Positions 1 to 4,158 of a stretch of 11,393 nt of DNA are shown piece after piece (the first letter of the stretch is position 1; every line of letters begins with the position of its first letter). This DNA is from Candidatus Woesearchaeota archaeon. GTDB taxonomy: Archaea; Nanobdellota; Nanobdellia; SCGC-AAA011-G17; JACQNH01. A program made the translations under genes and the position numbers. The notes beneath the pieces are model-generated. The model was given only the letters and a program-made list of their open reading frames with translations. It did no database searches and was not told the origin of the DNA. The stretch is from the NCBI GenBank assembly GCA_016203175.1, contig JACQNH010000012.1, positions 1-11,393 of the forward strand. The letters run 5' to 3'.

Positions 1-1
1 A

Positions 2-154
2 GAAAATAATATAAAAATATACATAGATAAGGAAAGCATAAAATTTTTAAATGGTTCAAGGCTCGAGTTCGTTAATAGTCTAGTAGGGGGAGGATTTAGA
101 ATATCTAATCCACAAGCAAAATCAACTTGCGGATGCGGAAAATCCTTTAATTAA
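2..154 (+). CDS. A-type Fe-S cluster carrier (IscA/ErpA/HesB family), C-terminal part only
   Basis: Reading in frame from base 2 to the TAA at 152-154 gives 50 residues with no start, so the gene begins outside the window. The end carries the family signature: a GGGFRISNPQAKSTCGCGKSF-like tail in which the NP.A..TCGCG.SF block supplies the last two of the three conserved cysteines of HesB/IscA proteins. Proteins of this family carry or assemble Fe-S clusters and hand them to apo-proteins in the cytoplasm. The next gene, a ferredoxin, starts at the base directly after this stop codon, so the two are almost certainly co-transcribed and the carrier may serve that ferredoxin. The missing N-terminal half would hold the first cysteine. 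Family assignment is secure; IscA versus ErpA versus SufA cannot be separated from the tail. Confidence 0.88.
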   Translation, partial: ENNIKIYIDKESIKFLNGSRLEFVNSLVGGGFRISNPQAKSTCGCGKSFN

Positions 155-433
155 ATGGGTAAAAAATACAAAATTATTTATGACAGAGACAATTGCATTG
201 GAGCAGCAGCATGTGTAGCGGTTAATCCTGAATTCTGGGTTCTAAAAGAAGATGGCAAAGCTTCTATAGTATCAAATAAAAAACCAGAAATCAAAAAGGG
301 AAATGGTGTAATTGAAGAAGTAATTATAGATGAAAAAGATTTAAAAGCAAACATAGAAGCAGCTAATGTCTGTCCAGTTAGAGTCATTAAAATTATAGAT
401 CTAGAAACAGGAAAAGAGATAGCTCCAGAATAA
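155..433 (+). CDS. Small ferredoxin with three cluster cysteines (probable [3Fe-4S])
   Basis: A 92-residue soluble electron carrier. The N-terminal cluster loop reads C14-I-G-A17-A-A-C20 and the partner cysteine is C73 in a VCPV motif, the classic C-x2-x-x2-C ... C-P arrangement of single-cluster archaeal/thermophile ferredoxins. At the second cysteine position there is alanine (A17) where [4Fe-4S] members have Cys and Pyrococcus ferredoxin has Asp. With only three cysteines in the whole protein a [3Fe-4S] cluster is the simplest reading (inference). A charged insert (about residues 40-62) lies between the two halves. The ATG follows the stop of the Fe-S carrier gene with no gap, and an FAD/NAD(P) reductase gene lies 42 bp downstream, so the likely role is passing electrons to or from that reductase. 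Confidence 0.9.
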   Translation: MGKKYKIIYDRDNCIGAAACVAVNPEFWVLKEDGKASIVSNKKPEIKKGNGVIEEVIIDEKDLKANIEAANVCPVRVIKIIDLETGKEIAPE

Positions 434-445
434 ATGTTCATAACG

Positions 446-454
446 CTTTTAAAT
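446..454 (+). promoter_or_regulatory. TATA box for the FAD/NAD(P) reductase gene
   Basis: CTTTTAAAT lies 22-30 nt before the ATG at 476, the spacing expected for an archaeal box A that gives a leaderless transcript. It suggests the reductase has its own promoter in addition to any read-through from the ferredoxin gene. Called from sequence and spacing only. Confidence 0.5.
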
Positions 455-475
455 CAATTTTAAAGTATTCTATAA

Positions 476-1153
476 ATGAAACTAAAACTAATTAAAATTA
501 TAGAAGAAACACACGATACAAAAACATTTAGATTTATTCCAGAAAAAAATTTTGATTTTAAAGCTGGTCAGTTCATCGTGTTTATAATGAATGACAAAGA
601 GGGAGAATTTAGAAGAGCCTTTTCAATCGCAAACTCACCAGATGAAAAAGAGTTTATAGAAATCACTGCGAAAAGAGCACCTAATGGAAAAGCTTCATTA
701 ATATTTTTTGAAAAAACTAAAATAAATGATATATTTGAAGCCTTAGGACCATATGGATTATTTATTTACAACAATGAAAACGTCAAACATATAATTCATA
801 TTGCAGCAGGATCTGGAATTGTACCAATTAGAAGTATAATAAAATATATAACTAAAAATAAACCAGAAATCAAACAAACCTTACTATATTCAAATAAAAC
901 TTTAAAAGACATAATCTATAAAAAAGAGTTTGATGTTTTAAACATAAACAAAATATATACTATAACAAGAAATGAAGGAGAAGAATGGAAAGGTAAAACA
1001 GGGAGAATTACTAAAGATATAATAAAAGAACATATAGGTGATAATGATCTTTATTTCATCTGTGGTCCTCCCGAATTCGTAAACAATATGGTTTTACATC
1101 TTAAAGAGTTAGGTATAGGAGGGGAAAATATCAAAACAGAAAGATACGATTAA
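476..1153 (+). CDS. FAD/NAD(P)-binding oxidoreductase, ferredoxin-NADP reductase superfamily
   Basis: A 225-residue single-chain flavin reductase that should shuttle electrons between NAD(P)H and a one-electron carrier. Domains in order: an FAD-binding beta-barrel (about 1-98) with AGQF at 30-33 and the flavin motif RRAFSIANSP at 46-55 (RxYS-type with Phe in place of Tyr), a GPYG turn at 91-94, then an NAD(P)-binding fold (about 104-225) with AGSGIVP at 111-117, the CGPPEFV motif at 196-202, and a short tail ending ERYD. There is no [2Fe-2S] domain, so it needs a separate partner; the ferredoxin just upstream is the obvious candidate. It is similar in size to the minimal FNR-like proteins and lacks the C-terminal cysteine cluster of PyrK. 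A TATA box at 446-454 and lack of a clear ribosome site suggest a leaderless message. Substrate is not determined. Confidence 0.88.
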   Translation: MKLKLIKIIEETHDTKTFRFIPEKNFDFKAGQFIVFIMNDKEGEFRRAFSIANSPDEKEFIEITAKRAPNGKASLIFFEKTKINDIFEALGPYGLFIYNNENVKHIIHIAAGSGIVPIRSIIKYITKNKPEIKQTLLYSNKTLKDIIYKKEFDVLNINKIYTITRNEGEEWKGKTGRITKDIIKEHIGDNDLYFICGPPEFVNNMVLHLKELGIGGENIKTERYD

Positions 1154-1157
1154 ATTC

Positions 1158-1196
1158 TTACCCTCTACTACTATAAATAATAAAATAAAGGGTAAA
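1158..1196. repeat. 39-bp direct repeat, copy 1 (left border of the Fic cassette)
   Basis: Identical over all 39 bases to 2231-2269, 1,073 bp away. The unit has its own dyad: TTACCCT at the left end and AGGGTAA near the right, separated by an AT-rich 24-base centre, so RNA from either strand can form a 7-bp stem. It starts 4 bp after the reductase stop codon. The bases just outside the two copies differ (C/G on the left, G/C on the right), so the match ends sharply. Before Fic arrived the single copy probably was the spacer, and perhaps the shared terminator, between the convergent reductase and TIM-barrel genes (inference). Confidence 0.95.
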
Positions 1197-1198
1197 GC

Positions 1199-1206
1199 TT
1201 ATATAC
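1199..1206 (+). promoter_or_regulatory. TATA box of the Fic gene
   Basis: TTATATAC (within GCTTATATACTC) lies 23-30 nt ahead of the ATG at 1229, giving a probable leaderless transcript. It starts two bases inside the insert, so the cassette brings its own promoter. Confidence 0.55.
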
Positions 1207-1228
1207 TCTGGTAAACCTATAATAAAAC

Positions 1229-2230
1229 ATGGTTTACATATATAAAAAGAACATTGGAAATAAAGCCTATTACTATTTGAGGGCGTCAAAGAAAAAAGGC
1301 AATAAAACAATGGTAAAAGACATAGCCTACCTAGGTACTTCTATAAGTGATGTTAAAATAGCTCTAGAAAGTTTACCAAGATATTCAGACAGCATAAGAA
1401 AAGCCTATAAAACCATCAACAATTTCCTCGAATCAAACCGATATTTAGAAAAAGCCAGATTGTCAAAATTAAAAAAAGACGACTTTCTGGATAAAGAAAA
1501 GTTTTTGGAAGTTGAAGCTTGTAAATTACATTTCAATAGTATATTCAACAAAAAAGACCAATTAACCAAAAAAGAAATTCTAAAAAATTTTATAATTGAA
1601 TTTAGCTTTAACACGACTTCAATAGAAGGAAACACCATAAATTTAAATGAAGCTAAAAATCTATTGATAGAGGGTTTAACACCAAAAAATAAAACATTAA
1701 GGGAGATTTATGATTTACAAAATGCAGAAAAAGTATTTTTAAATCTTTTACAGACCAGAGAAGAAATTAGCCACATATTAATCCAGAATATTCACAAACA
1801 ATTAATGCAAAATATCGATTCAAGAATGGGTTACAGAACCGCAGATATCAAGGTTTTAAGATCAAATTTTGAAGCAACACCAGCACCTTTTGTAAAGACA
1901 GATATGGGCTTATTATTAAAATGGTACGAGCAAAATAAAAATAAATTACACCCTTTGATCCTCGCCTCTATATTCCACCATAAATTTGAAAAAATACATC
2001 CTTTCATGGATGGTAACGGGCGAACAGGTAGAATACTTTTAAATTATATCTTACTCAAAAACAAATTACCCCCTGTAATAATTAAAACAAAAGAAAGAGA
2101 AGAATACTTAAAAGCACTTAGAATTGCAGACAAAGACGGTTTAACTGAAGTTTGCAAAGAGCATTATTCAAAACTAATAAACTTTATTTCAGATCAGTTG
2201 ATAAAAAGTTATTGGAACATCTTTCTTTAG
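1229..2230 (+). CDS. Fic-domain protein (probable AMP transferase, self-inhibited class II)
   Basis: A 333-residue protein. The Fic catalytic motif is complete: H257-PFMDGNGRTG-R268, with catalytic His257 and the D/E-GN-G-R anion-binding part intact. Ahead of it, T129-T-S-I-E133-G134 fits the (S/T)xxxE(G/N) inhibitory motif on the N-terminal side of the Fic core, as in class II Fic proteins, where the Glu blocks ATP placement; so no separate antitoxin is expected. Residues 1-45 form a basic, tyrosine-rich, probably beta-stranded extension (MVYIYKK...KDIAYLG) seen in archaeal Fic proteins; the tail after 300 is helical. Fic enzymes move AMP (or other phosphate groups) from ATP to Ser/Thr/Tyr hydroxyls of target proteins and are common as toxins or regulators; the target is unknown. 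The gene is bounded by a perfect 39-bp direct repeat and its stop abuts the right copy, marking it as a recent arrival. Confidence 0.9.
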   Translation: MVYIYKKNIGNKAYYYLRASKKKGNKTMVKDIAYLGTSISDVKIALESLPRYSDSIRKAYKTINNFLESNRYLEKARLSKLKKDDFLDKEKFLEVEACKLHFNSIFNKKDQLTKKEILKNFIIEFSFNTTSIEGNTINLNEAKNLLIEGLTPKNKTLREIYDLQNAEKVFLNLLQTREEISHILIQNIHKQLMQNIDSRMGYRTADIKVLRSNFEATPAPFVKTDMGLLLKWYEQNKNKLHPLILASIFHHKFEKIHPFMDGNGRTGRILLNYILLKNKLPPVIIKTKEREEYLKALRIADKDGLTEVCKEHYSKLINFISDQLIKSYWNIFL

Positions 2231-2269
2231 TTACCCTCTACTACTATAAATAATAAAATAAAGGGTAAA
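2231..2269. repeat. 39-bp direct repeat, copy 2 (right border of the Fic cassette)
   Basis: Exact second copy of 1158-1196. It starts on the base after the Fic stop (TAG 2228-2230) and ends on the base before the TIM-barrel stop codon (2270-2272, minus strand). Read on the minus strand, as RNA leaving the TIM-barrel gene, it gives a CCCT...AGGG stem with a T-rich left side, so it could act as a terminator for that gene. Confidence 0.95.
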
Positions 2270-3103
2270 CTAAACTTTCTCATAAGTTTTTTTCAACAAT
2301 AAAGCATCAATTTCGATCAAGGGAGATTCACAAGTTACTACACCTTTGCATTTAAATTCTTTCAAAGCTTTCAAACAATCTTTATAATTAAATTTAGAAT
2401 CCTTAAATGTCAAATGATTCTTTTCCCCCTTATCTGTATACTCTATTCCAGACATATGAATATGCATCCTTTCTAAGTATTCTTTTCCAAGATTATTTTT
2501 TATTTTGTTTAAAACTTCTCTGAAATCTTCTAATTTATTAGCTTGGCCTATAGATCTAGCGAAATTATGGCTAAAATCTATACAAGGCATTACTTGTTCA
2601 ATATCTTTACTTAATTTGATTAATTCATCTACACTACCAAATTGAGAAATCTTTCCACTTACTTCTGGACTAATCCATAAATCTTTATCGAATTCTTTTA
2701 CTTGTTTGGCGATATCTTTCACCCCTTCTTTTATTTTCTCATAAACTTTTTTAGGGTTTTCTTTTTGATAAAAACCAGCATGAAAGCATACAGAATGACC
2801 GCCACATAAGGAAAGTATTTTTGCTGCATTTAATATTCTTTTCTTGGAAGCTTCTATTTTCTTTTTATCATCAGAACTTAAGTTAACATAATAAGAACCA
2901 TGTGCAGTTAGGATAATATTATTTTTCTTTGCTGCTTCTTTTACTAAACATGTCTTGTCTTCTTTGATATTAACTGAATGAACAAATTCTAATTCCATAG
3001 AGTCTAATTTTAATTTTCTGACAGTTTCAATCCCTTTTAAAGTGTCCCCATTAGTACAAATAGGAATTCCTGCAGTCCCAAATCTTAATTTGTCAAAGTT
3101 CAT
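2270..3103 (-). CDS. Endonuclease IV-like TIM-barrel protein (AP endonuclease 2 / xylose isomerase-like fold)
   Basis: A 277-residue protein that matches the usual endonuclease IV length (about 280). The metal-binding pattern of endonuclease IV (Nfo) is recognisable: H68 in AHGSYYVNL, H108 in CFHAG, E147 in SPEVSG, D176 and H179 in PCIDFSHNFAR, H216 in HIHMSG, H230 in KGEKNHL, and E259 in TCESP. Such enzymes cut the backbone 5' of abasic sites using three zinc ions in base-excision repair; several motifs differ from the bacterial enzyme, so activity on another sugar or nucleotide substrate is possible. The start is unusual: its first codons after ATG-AAC-TTT are duplicated 756 bp upstream (3809-3850), and the present ATG lies 2 nt after the vapC stop, so expression now depends on the vapBC transcript. 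The ancestral start was probably the ATG at 3851-3853 with a leaderless promoter at 3875-3888. Confidence 0.82.
   Translation of the reverse strand: MNFDKLRFGTAGIPICTNGDTLKGIETVRKLKLDSMELEFVHSVNIKEDKTCLVKEAAKKNNIILTAHGSYYVNLSSDDKKKIEASKKRILNAAKILSLCGGHSVCFHAGFYQKENPKKVYEKIKEGVKDIAKQVKEFDKDLWISPEVSGKISQFGSVDELIKLSKDIEQVMPCIDFSHNFARSIGQANKLEDFREVLNKIKNNLGKEYLERMHIHMSGIEYTDKGEKNHLTFKDSKFNYKDCLKALKEFKCKGVVTCESPLIEIDALLLKKTYEKV
3053..3094. repeat. 42-bp direct repeat, copy A (inside the 5' end of the TIM-barrel gene)
   Basis: Matches 3809-3850 at 41 of 42 bases. It encodes residues 4 to 17 of the TIM-barrel protein (DKLRFGTAGIPICT). The one difference, base 3062 against 3818, is a silent Pro codon change (CCT here, CCA in copy B). 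This copy is the one in the intact gene. Confidence 0.95.
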
Positions 3104-3105
3104 TT

Positions 3106-3528
3106 TTAAGTTTTATTTGTATTTTCTAGATATTTAATTATATCTTTTGTTTTAAAGATTTTTACTCTGTTTTGTTTTTCAAAATGTTTATCTTCCGTCC
3201 AAATACCTTCAGCTTTTATCGCTAAACAAAGCGCTAAAAAAGGAACATCCTCTAAATCGTTAATTAAATTCTTGGCTTCATTCAAAAATGCTTCATAGCT
3301 CAATTTAGAGATTACATCAATCTTTTCAAAGATTATAGCTAACAATATGCTAAACTCATTTTCAGAAATATCAGATTTTCCTATTATTTCTTCCTTATGA
3401 CCATCAATTTCACTAATTGTATGGTCTGGGCAAATAAAATTAAAATTCTCATTAAATAATATCTTTCTAGATATACTGTCTCGAAGTAAAGCTGCAATAA
3501 TCCTGCCAGTATCAACTACAATTTTCAT
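3106..3528 (-). CDS. PIN-domain ribonuclease toxin, VapC type
   Basis: A 140-residue PIN-fold protein. The acidic residues that bind the catalytic Mg2+/Mn2+ are in their usual places: D6 in IVVDTGRI, E40 in TISEI, D94 in DLEDVPFLAL and D113 in WTEDKHF. VapC toxins are RNases, mostly cutting tRNA or rRNA at one site, and are held inactive by the VapB partner. The base after D-T is Gly (D6-T7-G8) where most relatives have Asn, a small deviation near the active site. Its ATG overlaps the vapB stop (ATGA), a normal toxin-antitoxin coupling, and its own stop is 2 nt before the ATG of the TIM-barrel gene. It lies within the segment bounded by the 42-bp repeats. Target RNA is unknown. Confidence 0.85.
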   Translation of the reverse strand: MKIVVDTGRIIAALLRDSISRKILFNENFNFICPDHTISEIDGHKEEIIGKSDISENEFSILLAIIFEKIDVISKLSYEAFLNEAKNLINDLEDVPFLALCLAIKAEGIWTEDKHFEKQNRVKIFKTKDIIKYLENTNKT

Positions 3529-3752
3529 TCAAAAATACCATGCTTTTTAGCGATACCTCTTTTTATCTTATGCCCTATATCTTCTGCATCAGCCTCTGTT
3601 AATTTACTTTTAGAAAGAATCTTATCCATCAACTCAAATTTTCTCGCCTTTTCTCTTAGGGCTTGCCGAGCTACTTCGCTCCATTTTATTTCCTTATGTT
3701 TTTCCATCACTTTCTTTAAATCCTCAGGAATCGCTAAAGTCATATTTACCAT
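3525..3752 (-). CDS. VapB-type antitoxin for the adjacent PIN toxin
   Basis: A 75-residue protein beginning MVNMTLAIPEDLKKVM. The first part looks like a ribbon-helix-helix type DNA-binding strand and helices (TLAIPEDL...WSEVARQALREKAR), the usual archaeal VapB layout; the charged tail (LTEADAEDIGHKIKRGIAKKHGIFE, in two pieces around residue 60) would wrap the toxin. A longer reading from a GTG at 3776 is possible but that codon sits against the TATA box (3777-3790), so translation must start further in; the ATG at 3752 is about 25-30 nt from the box and gives a leaderless message. VapB normally neutralises VapC and represses this promoter. The 3' end overlaps vapC by 4 nt. Confidence 0.8.
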   Translation of the reverse strand: MVNMTLAIPEDLKKVMEKHKEIKWSEVARQALREKARKFELMDKILSKSKLTEADAEDIGHKIKRGIAKKHGIFE

Positions 3753-3776
3753 TTTAAGTAAATTAAGTAATTTCAC

Positions 3777-3790
3777 TTATATAAATATTT
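3777..3790 (-). promoter_or_regulatory. TATA-box region driving vapB-vapC and the TIM-barrel gene
   Basis: AAATATTTATATAA on the minus strand, 25-38 nt before the vapB ATG at 3752. The identical 14 bases occur at 3875-3888 in front of the stranded original start of the TIM-barrel gene. Because vapB, vapC and the TIM-barrel gene overlap or abut, this is probably the promoter of all three now. Confidence 0.6.
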
Positions 3791-3802
3791 CTATTTTTAA
3801 TC

Positions 3803-3853
3803 TCATCCAGTACAAATTGGAATTCCTGCAGTCCCAAATCTTAATTTGTCCAT
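3803..3853 (-). pseudogene. Stranded original 5' end of the TIM-barrel gene (16 codons)
   Basis: ATG at 3851-3853 followed by codons for DKLRFGTAGIPICT, then Gly and a TGA at 3803-3805. It is the start of the endonuclease IV-like protein without the rest, cut by the vapBC insert. The start ATG-GAC is likely the ancestral one, since it lies 22-35 nt from a good TATA box. A 16-residue peptide could still be made but probably has no role. Confidence 0.8.
3809..3850. repeat. 42-bp direct repeat, copy B (upstream border of the vapBC cassette)
   Basis: 41/42 identical to 3053-3094, same orientation. It joins on one side to the original start codon and promoter of the TIM-barrel gene and on the other to the vapBC promoter region. 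Confidence 0.95.
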
Positions 3854-3874
3854 CCTTATTCTTAAAATTTAGAA

Positions 3875-3888
3875 TTATATAAATATTT
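3875..3888 (-). promoter_or_regulatory. Ancestral TATA-box region of the TIM-barrel gene
   Basis: AAATATTTATATAA, 22-35 nt before the ATG at 3853, directly after the tRNA-Gln 3' end (it begins at the discriminator base). After the insertion it drives only the 16-codon remnant, unless transcription runs on into vapBC. Confidence 0.5.
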
Positions 3889-3901
3889 AGCCCCGAGAGG
3901 A

Positions 3902-3945
3902 CTTTCATTTCTTTTCCTAGGTTTTCTTTTCTAAAGAAAAGCTAC
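3902..3945 (-). other. 44-nt T-loop intron of tRNA-Gln (non-canonical position 59/60)
   Basis: The exon edges form a bulge-helix-bulge. The T-stem AGAGG/CCTCT is the outer helix; T54-T-C-G57 pairs with TGAA near the intron 3' end (T-A, T-A, C-G, G-U) as the 4-bp central helix; each strand has a 3-nt bulge, AA^G at the 5' site and AG^T at the 3' site, cut after the second base as the archaeal splicing endonuclease does. Further in, CTTTTCTT can pair with AGGAAAAG, giving an 8-bp inner helix. Joining gives T-loop TTCGAAT. Confidence 0.85.
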
Positions 3946-3966
3946 TTCGAACCTCTGTCAAAGCCT

Positions 3967-4016
3967 GTCCTCTTTGTCCCAAGAAGGGAATGTGTGAGAA
4001 CCGTAGGTTCTTACCT
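3967..4016 (-). other. 50-nt anticodon-loop intron of tRNA-Gln (37/38)
   Basis: Removal gives the 7-nt loop CTTTGGA and the 5-bp stem GAGCC/GGCTT. A central helix CTTT/GAGG (two G-U pairs) with bulges GG^A and AC^A places the cuts at 37/38; alternatively CTTTG pairs with CAAAG further into the intron. Inside, AGAACC/GGTTCT around TAC and CCC/GGG around TTCTT form hairpins. The splice site could shift by one base because A flanks both ends. Confidence 0.8.
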
Positions 4017-4076
4017 CCAAAGGGCTCTATCCTTGGCCACTAGACGACGGGGCTATAAATAAATCTTAAGGAATTG

Positions 4077-4087
4077 TATTTAAAAAA
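4077..4087 (-). promoter_or_regulatory. TATA box of tRNA-Gln
   Basis: TTTTTTAAATA on the minus strand lies 23-33 nt before the first base of the tRNA, a normal archaeal position. Confidence 0.5.
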
Positions 4088-4130
4088 CTTATCAAAATAA
4101 AGCAAGTAAAAAAGATTTTAAGAAAAACTC

Positions 4131-4138
4131 TTTTAAAG
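4131..4138 (+). promoter_or_regulatory. TATA box of the MFS transporter gene
   Basis: TTTTAAAG, 21-28 nt before the ATG at 4159; no ribosome-binding site is seen between, so the message is probably leaderless. Confidence 0.5.
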
Positions 4139-4158
4139 GCAATAGTCTTACAAACGAT

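Larger units (their letters stand above)
1158..2269 (+). mobile_element. Candidate inserted cassette: promoter plus Fic gene between 39-bp direct repeats
   Basis: The segment 1197-2230 (1,034 bp) sits between two perfect 39-bp copies. It holds only a TATA box, the fic reading frame and its stop codon, which touches the second repeat. Removing the insert and one copy would restore a 43-bp gap between the reductase stop and the TIM-barrel stop. No transposase, integrase or terminal inverted repeats are inside, so it is either non-autonomous or placed by recombination. A second cassette with the same design lies at 3053-3850. Mobility is inferred; the repeat is directly seen. Confidence 0.6.
3053..3850 (-). 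mobile_element. Candidate inserted cassette: promoter plus vapB-vapC between 42-bp direct repeats
   Basis: The segment 3095-3808 (714 bp) lies between near-identical 42-bp copies and holds a TATA box, vapB, vapC and, at its downstream edge, the short sequence ATGAACTTT that gives the interrupted gene a replacement start codon in frame. Deleting insert and one copy restores a continuous TIM-barrel gene behind its own promoter at 3875-3888. No recombinase is present. The organisation mirrors the Fic cassette 800 bp away; a shared mechanism is inferred. Confidence 0.65.
3888..4054 (-). tRNA. tRNA-Gln(UUG) with two introns (37/38 and T-loop)
   Basis: Read on the minus strand, bases 4054 to 3888 splice to a 73-nt tRNA. 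Acceptor AGCCCCG/CGGGGCT (7 bp, A1-U72), U8, D-arm GTCT/GGAT around AGTGGCCAA (A14, G18G19 present), anticodon stem GAGCC/GGCTT, loop CTTTGGA with anticodon TTG at 34-36, variable TGAC, T-arm AGAGG/CCTCT with loop TTCGAAT, discriminator A73; CCA is not encoded. Exons are 4054-4017, 3966-3946 and 3901-3888. The anticodon and the A1-U72 pair typical of archaeal tRNA-Gln (recognised by the GatDE amidotransferase) agree. The intron of 50 nt at 37/38 is canonical; a second of 44 nt interrupts the T-loop between A59 and T60. Both arms that the introns break pair perfectly once removed, so the gene is very likely functional. Confidence 0.92.

Noticed and set aside
178..441. 87-residue minus-strand frame opposite the ferredoxin gene
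   Set aside because: It is the antisense shadow of a convincing ferredoxin with cluster cysteines and has no promoter or family features.
1405..1638. 77-residue minus-strand frame inside fic
   Set aside because: Lies wholly within the Fic coding region, including its inhibitory motif; no start signals.
1158..2269. CRISPR array suggested by ~39-bp direct repeats
   Set aside because: Only two copies, 1,073 bp apart, with a gene in between; no spacer series and no cas genes.
3753..3776. GTG start for vapB at 3776
   Set aside because: The codon abuts the TATA box, so a transcript would begin downstream of it; the ATG at 3752 fits a leaderless start.
1158..3850. Classical IS or integron with inverted ends at the cassette edges
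   Set aside because: No transposase or integrase frame inside and no inverted repeats across the inserts; the flanking sequences are direct repeats.
3888..4054. tRNA-Glu, suggested by the GCCCCG...CGGGGC core
   Set aside because: Starting at G1 shifts U8, A14 and the T-arm out of register; starting at A1 pairs fully and puts TTG in the anticodon.
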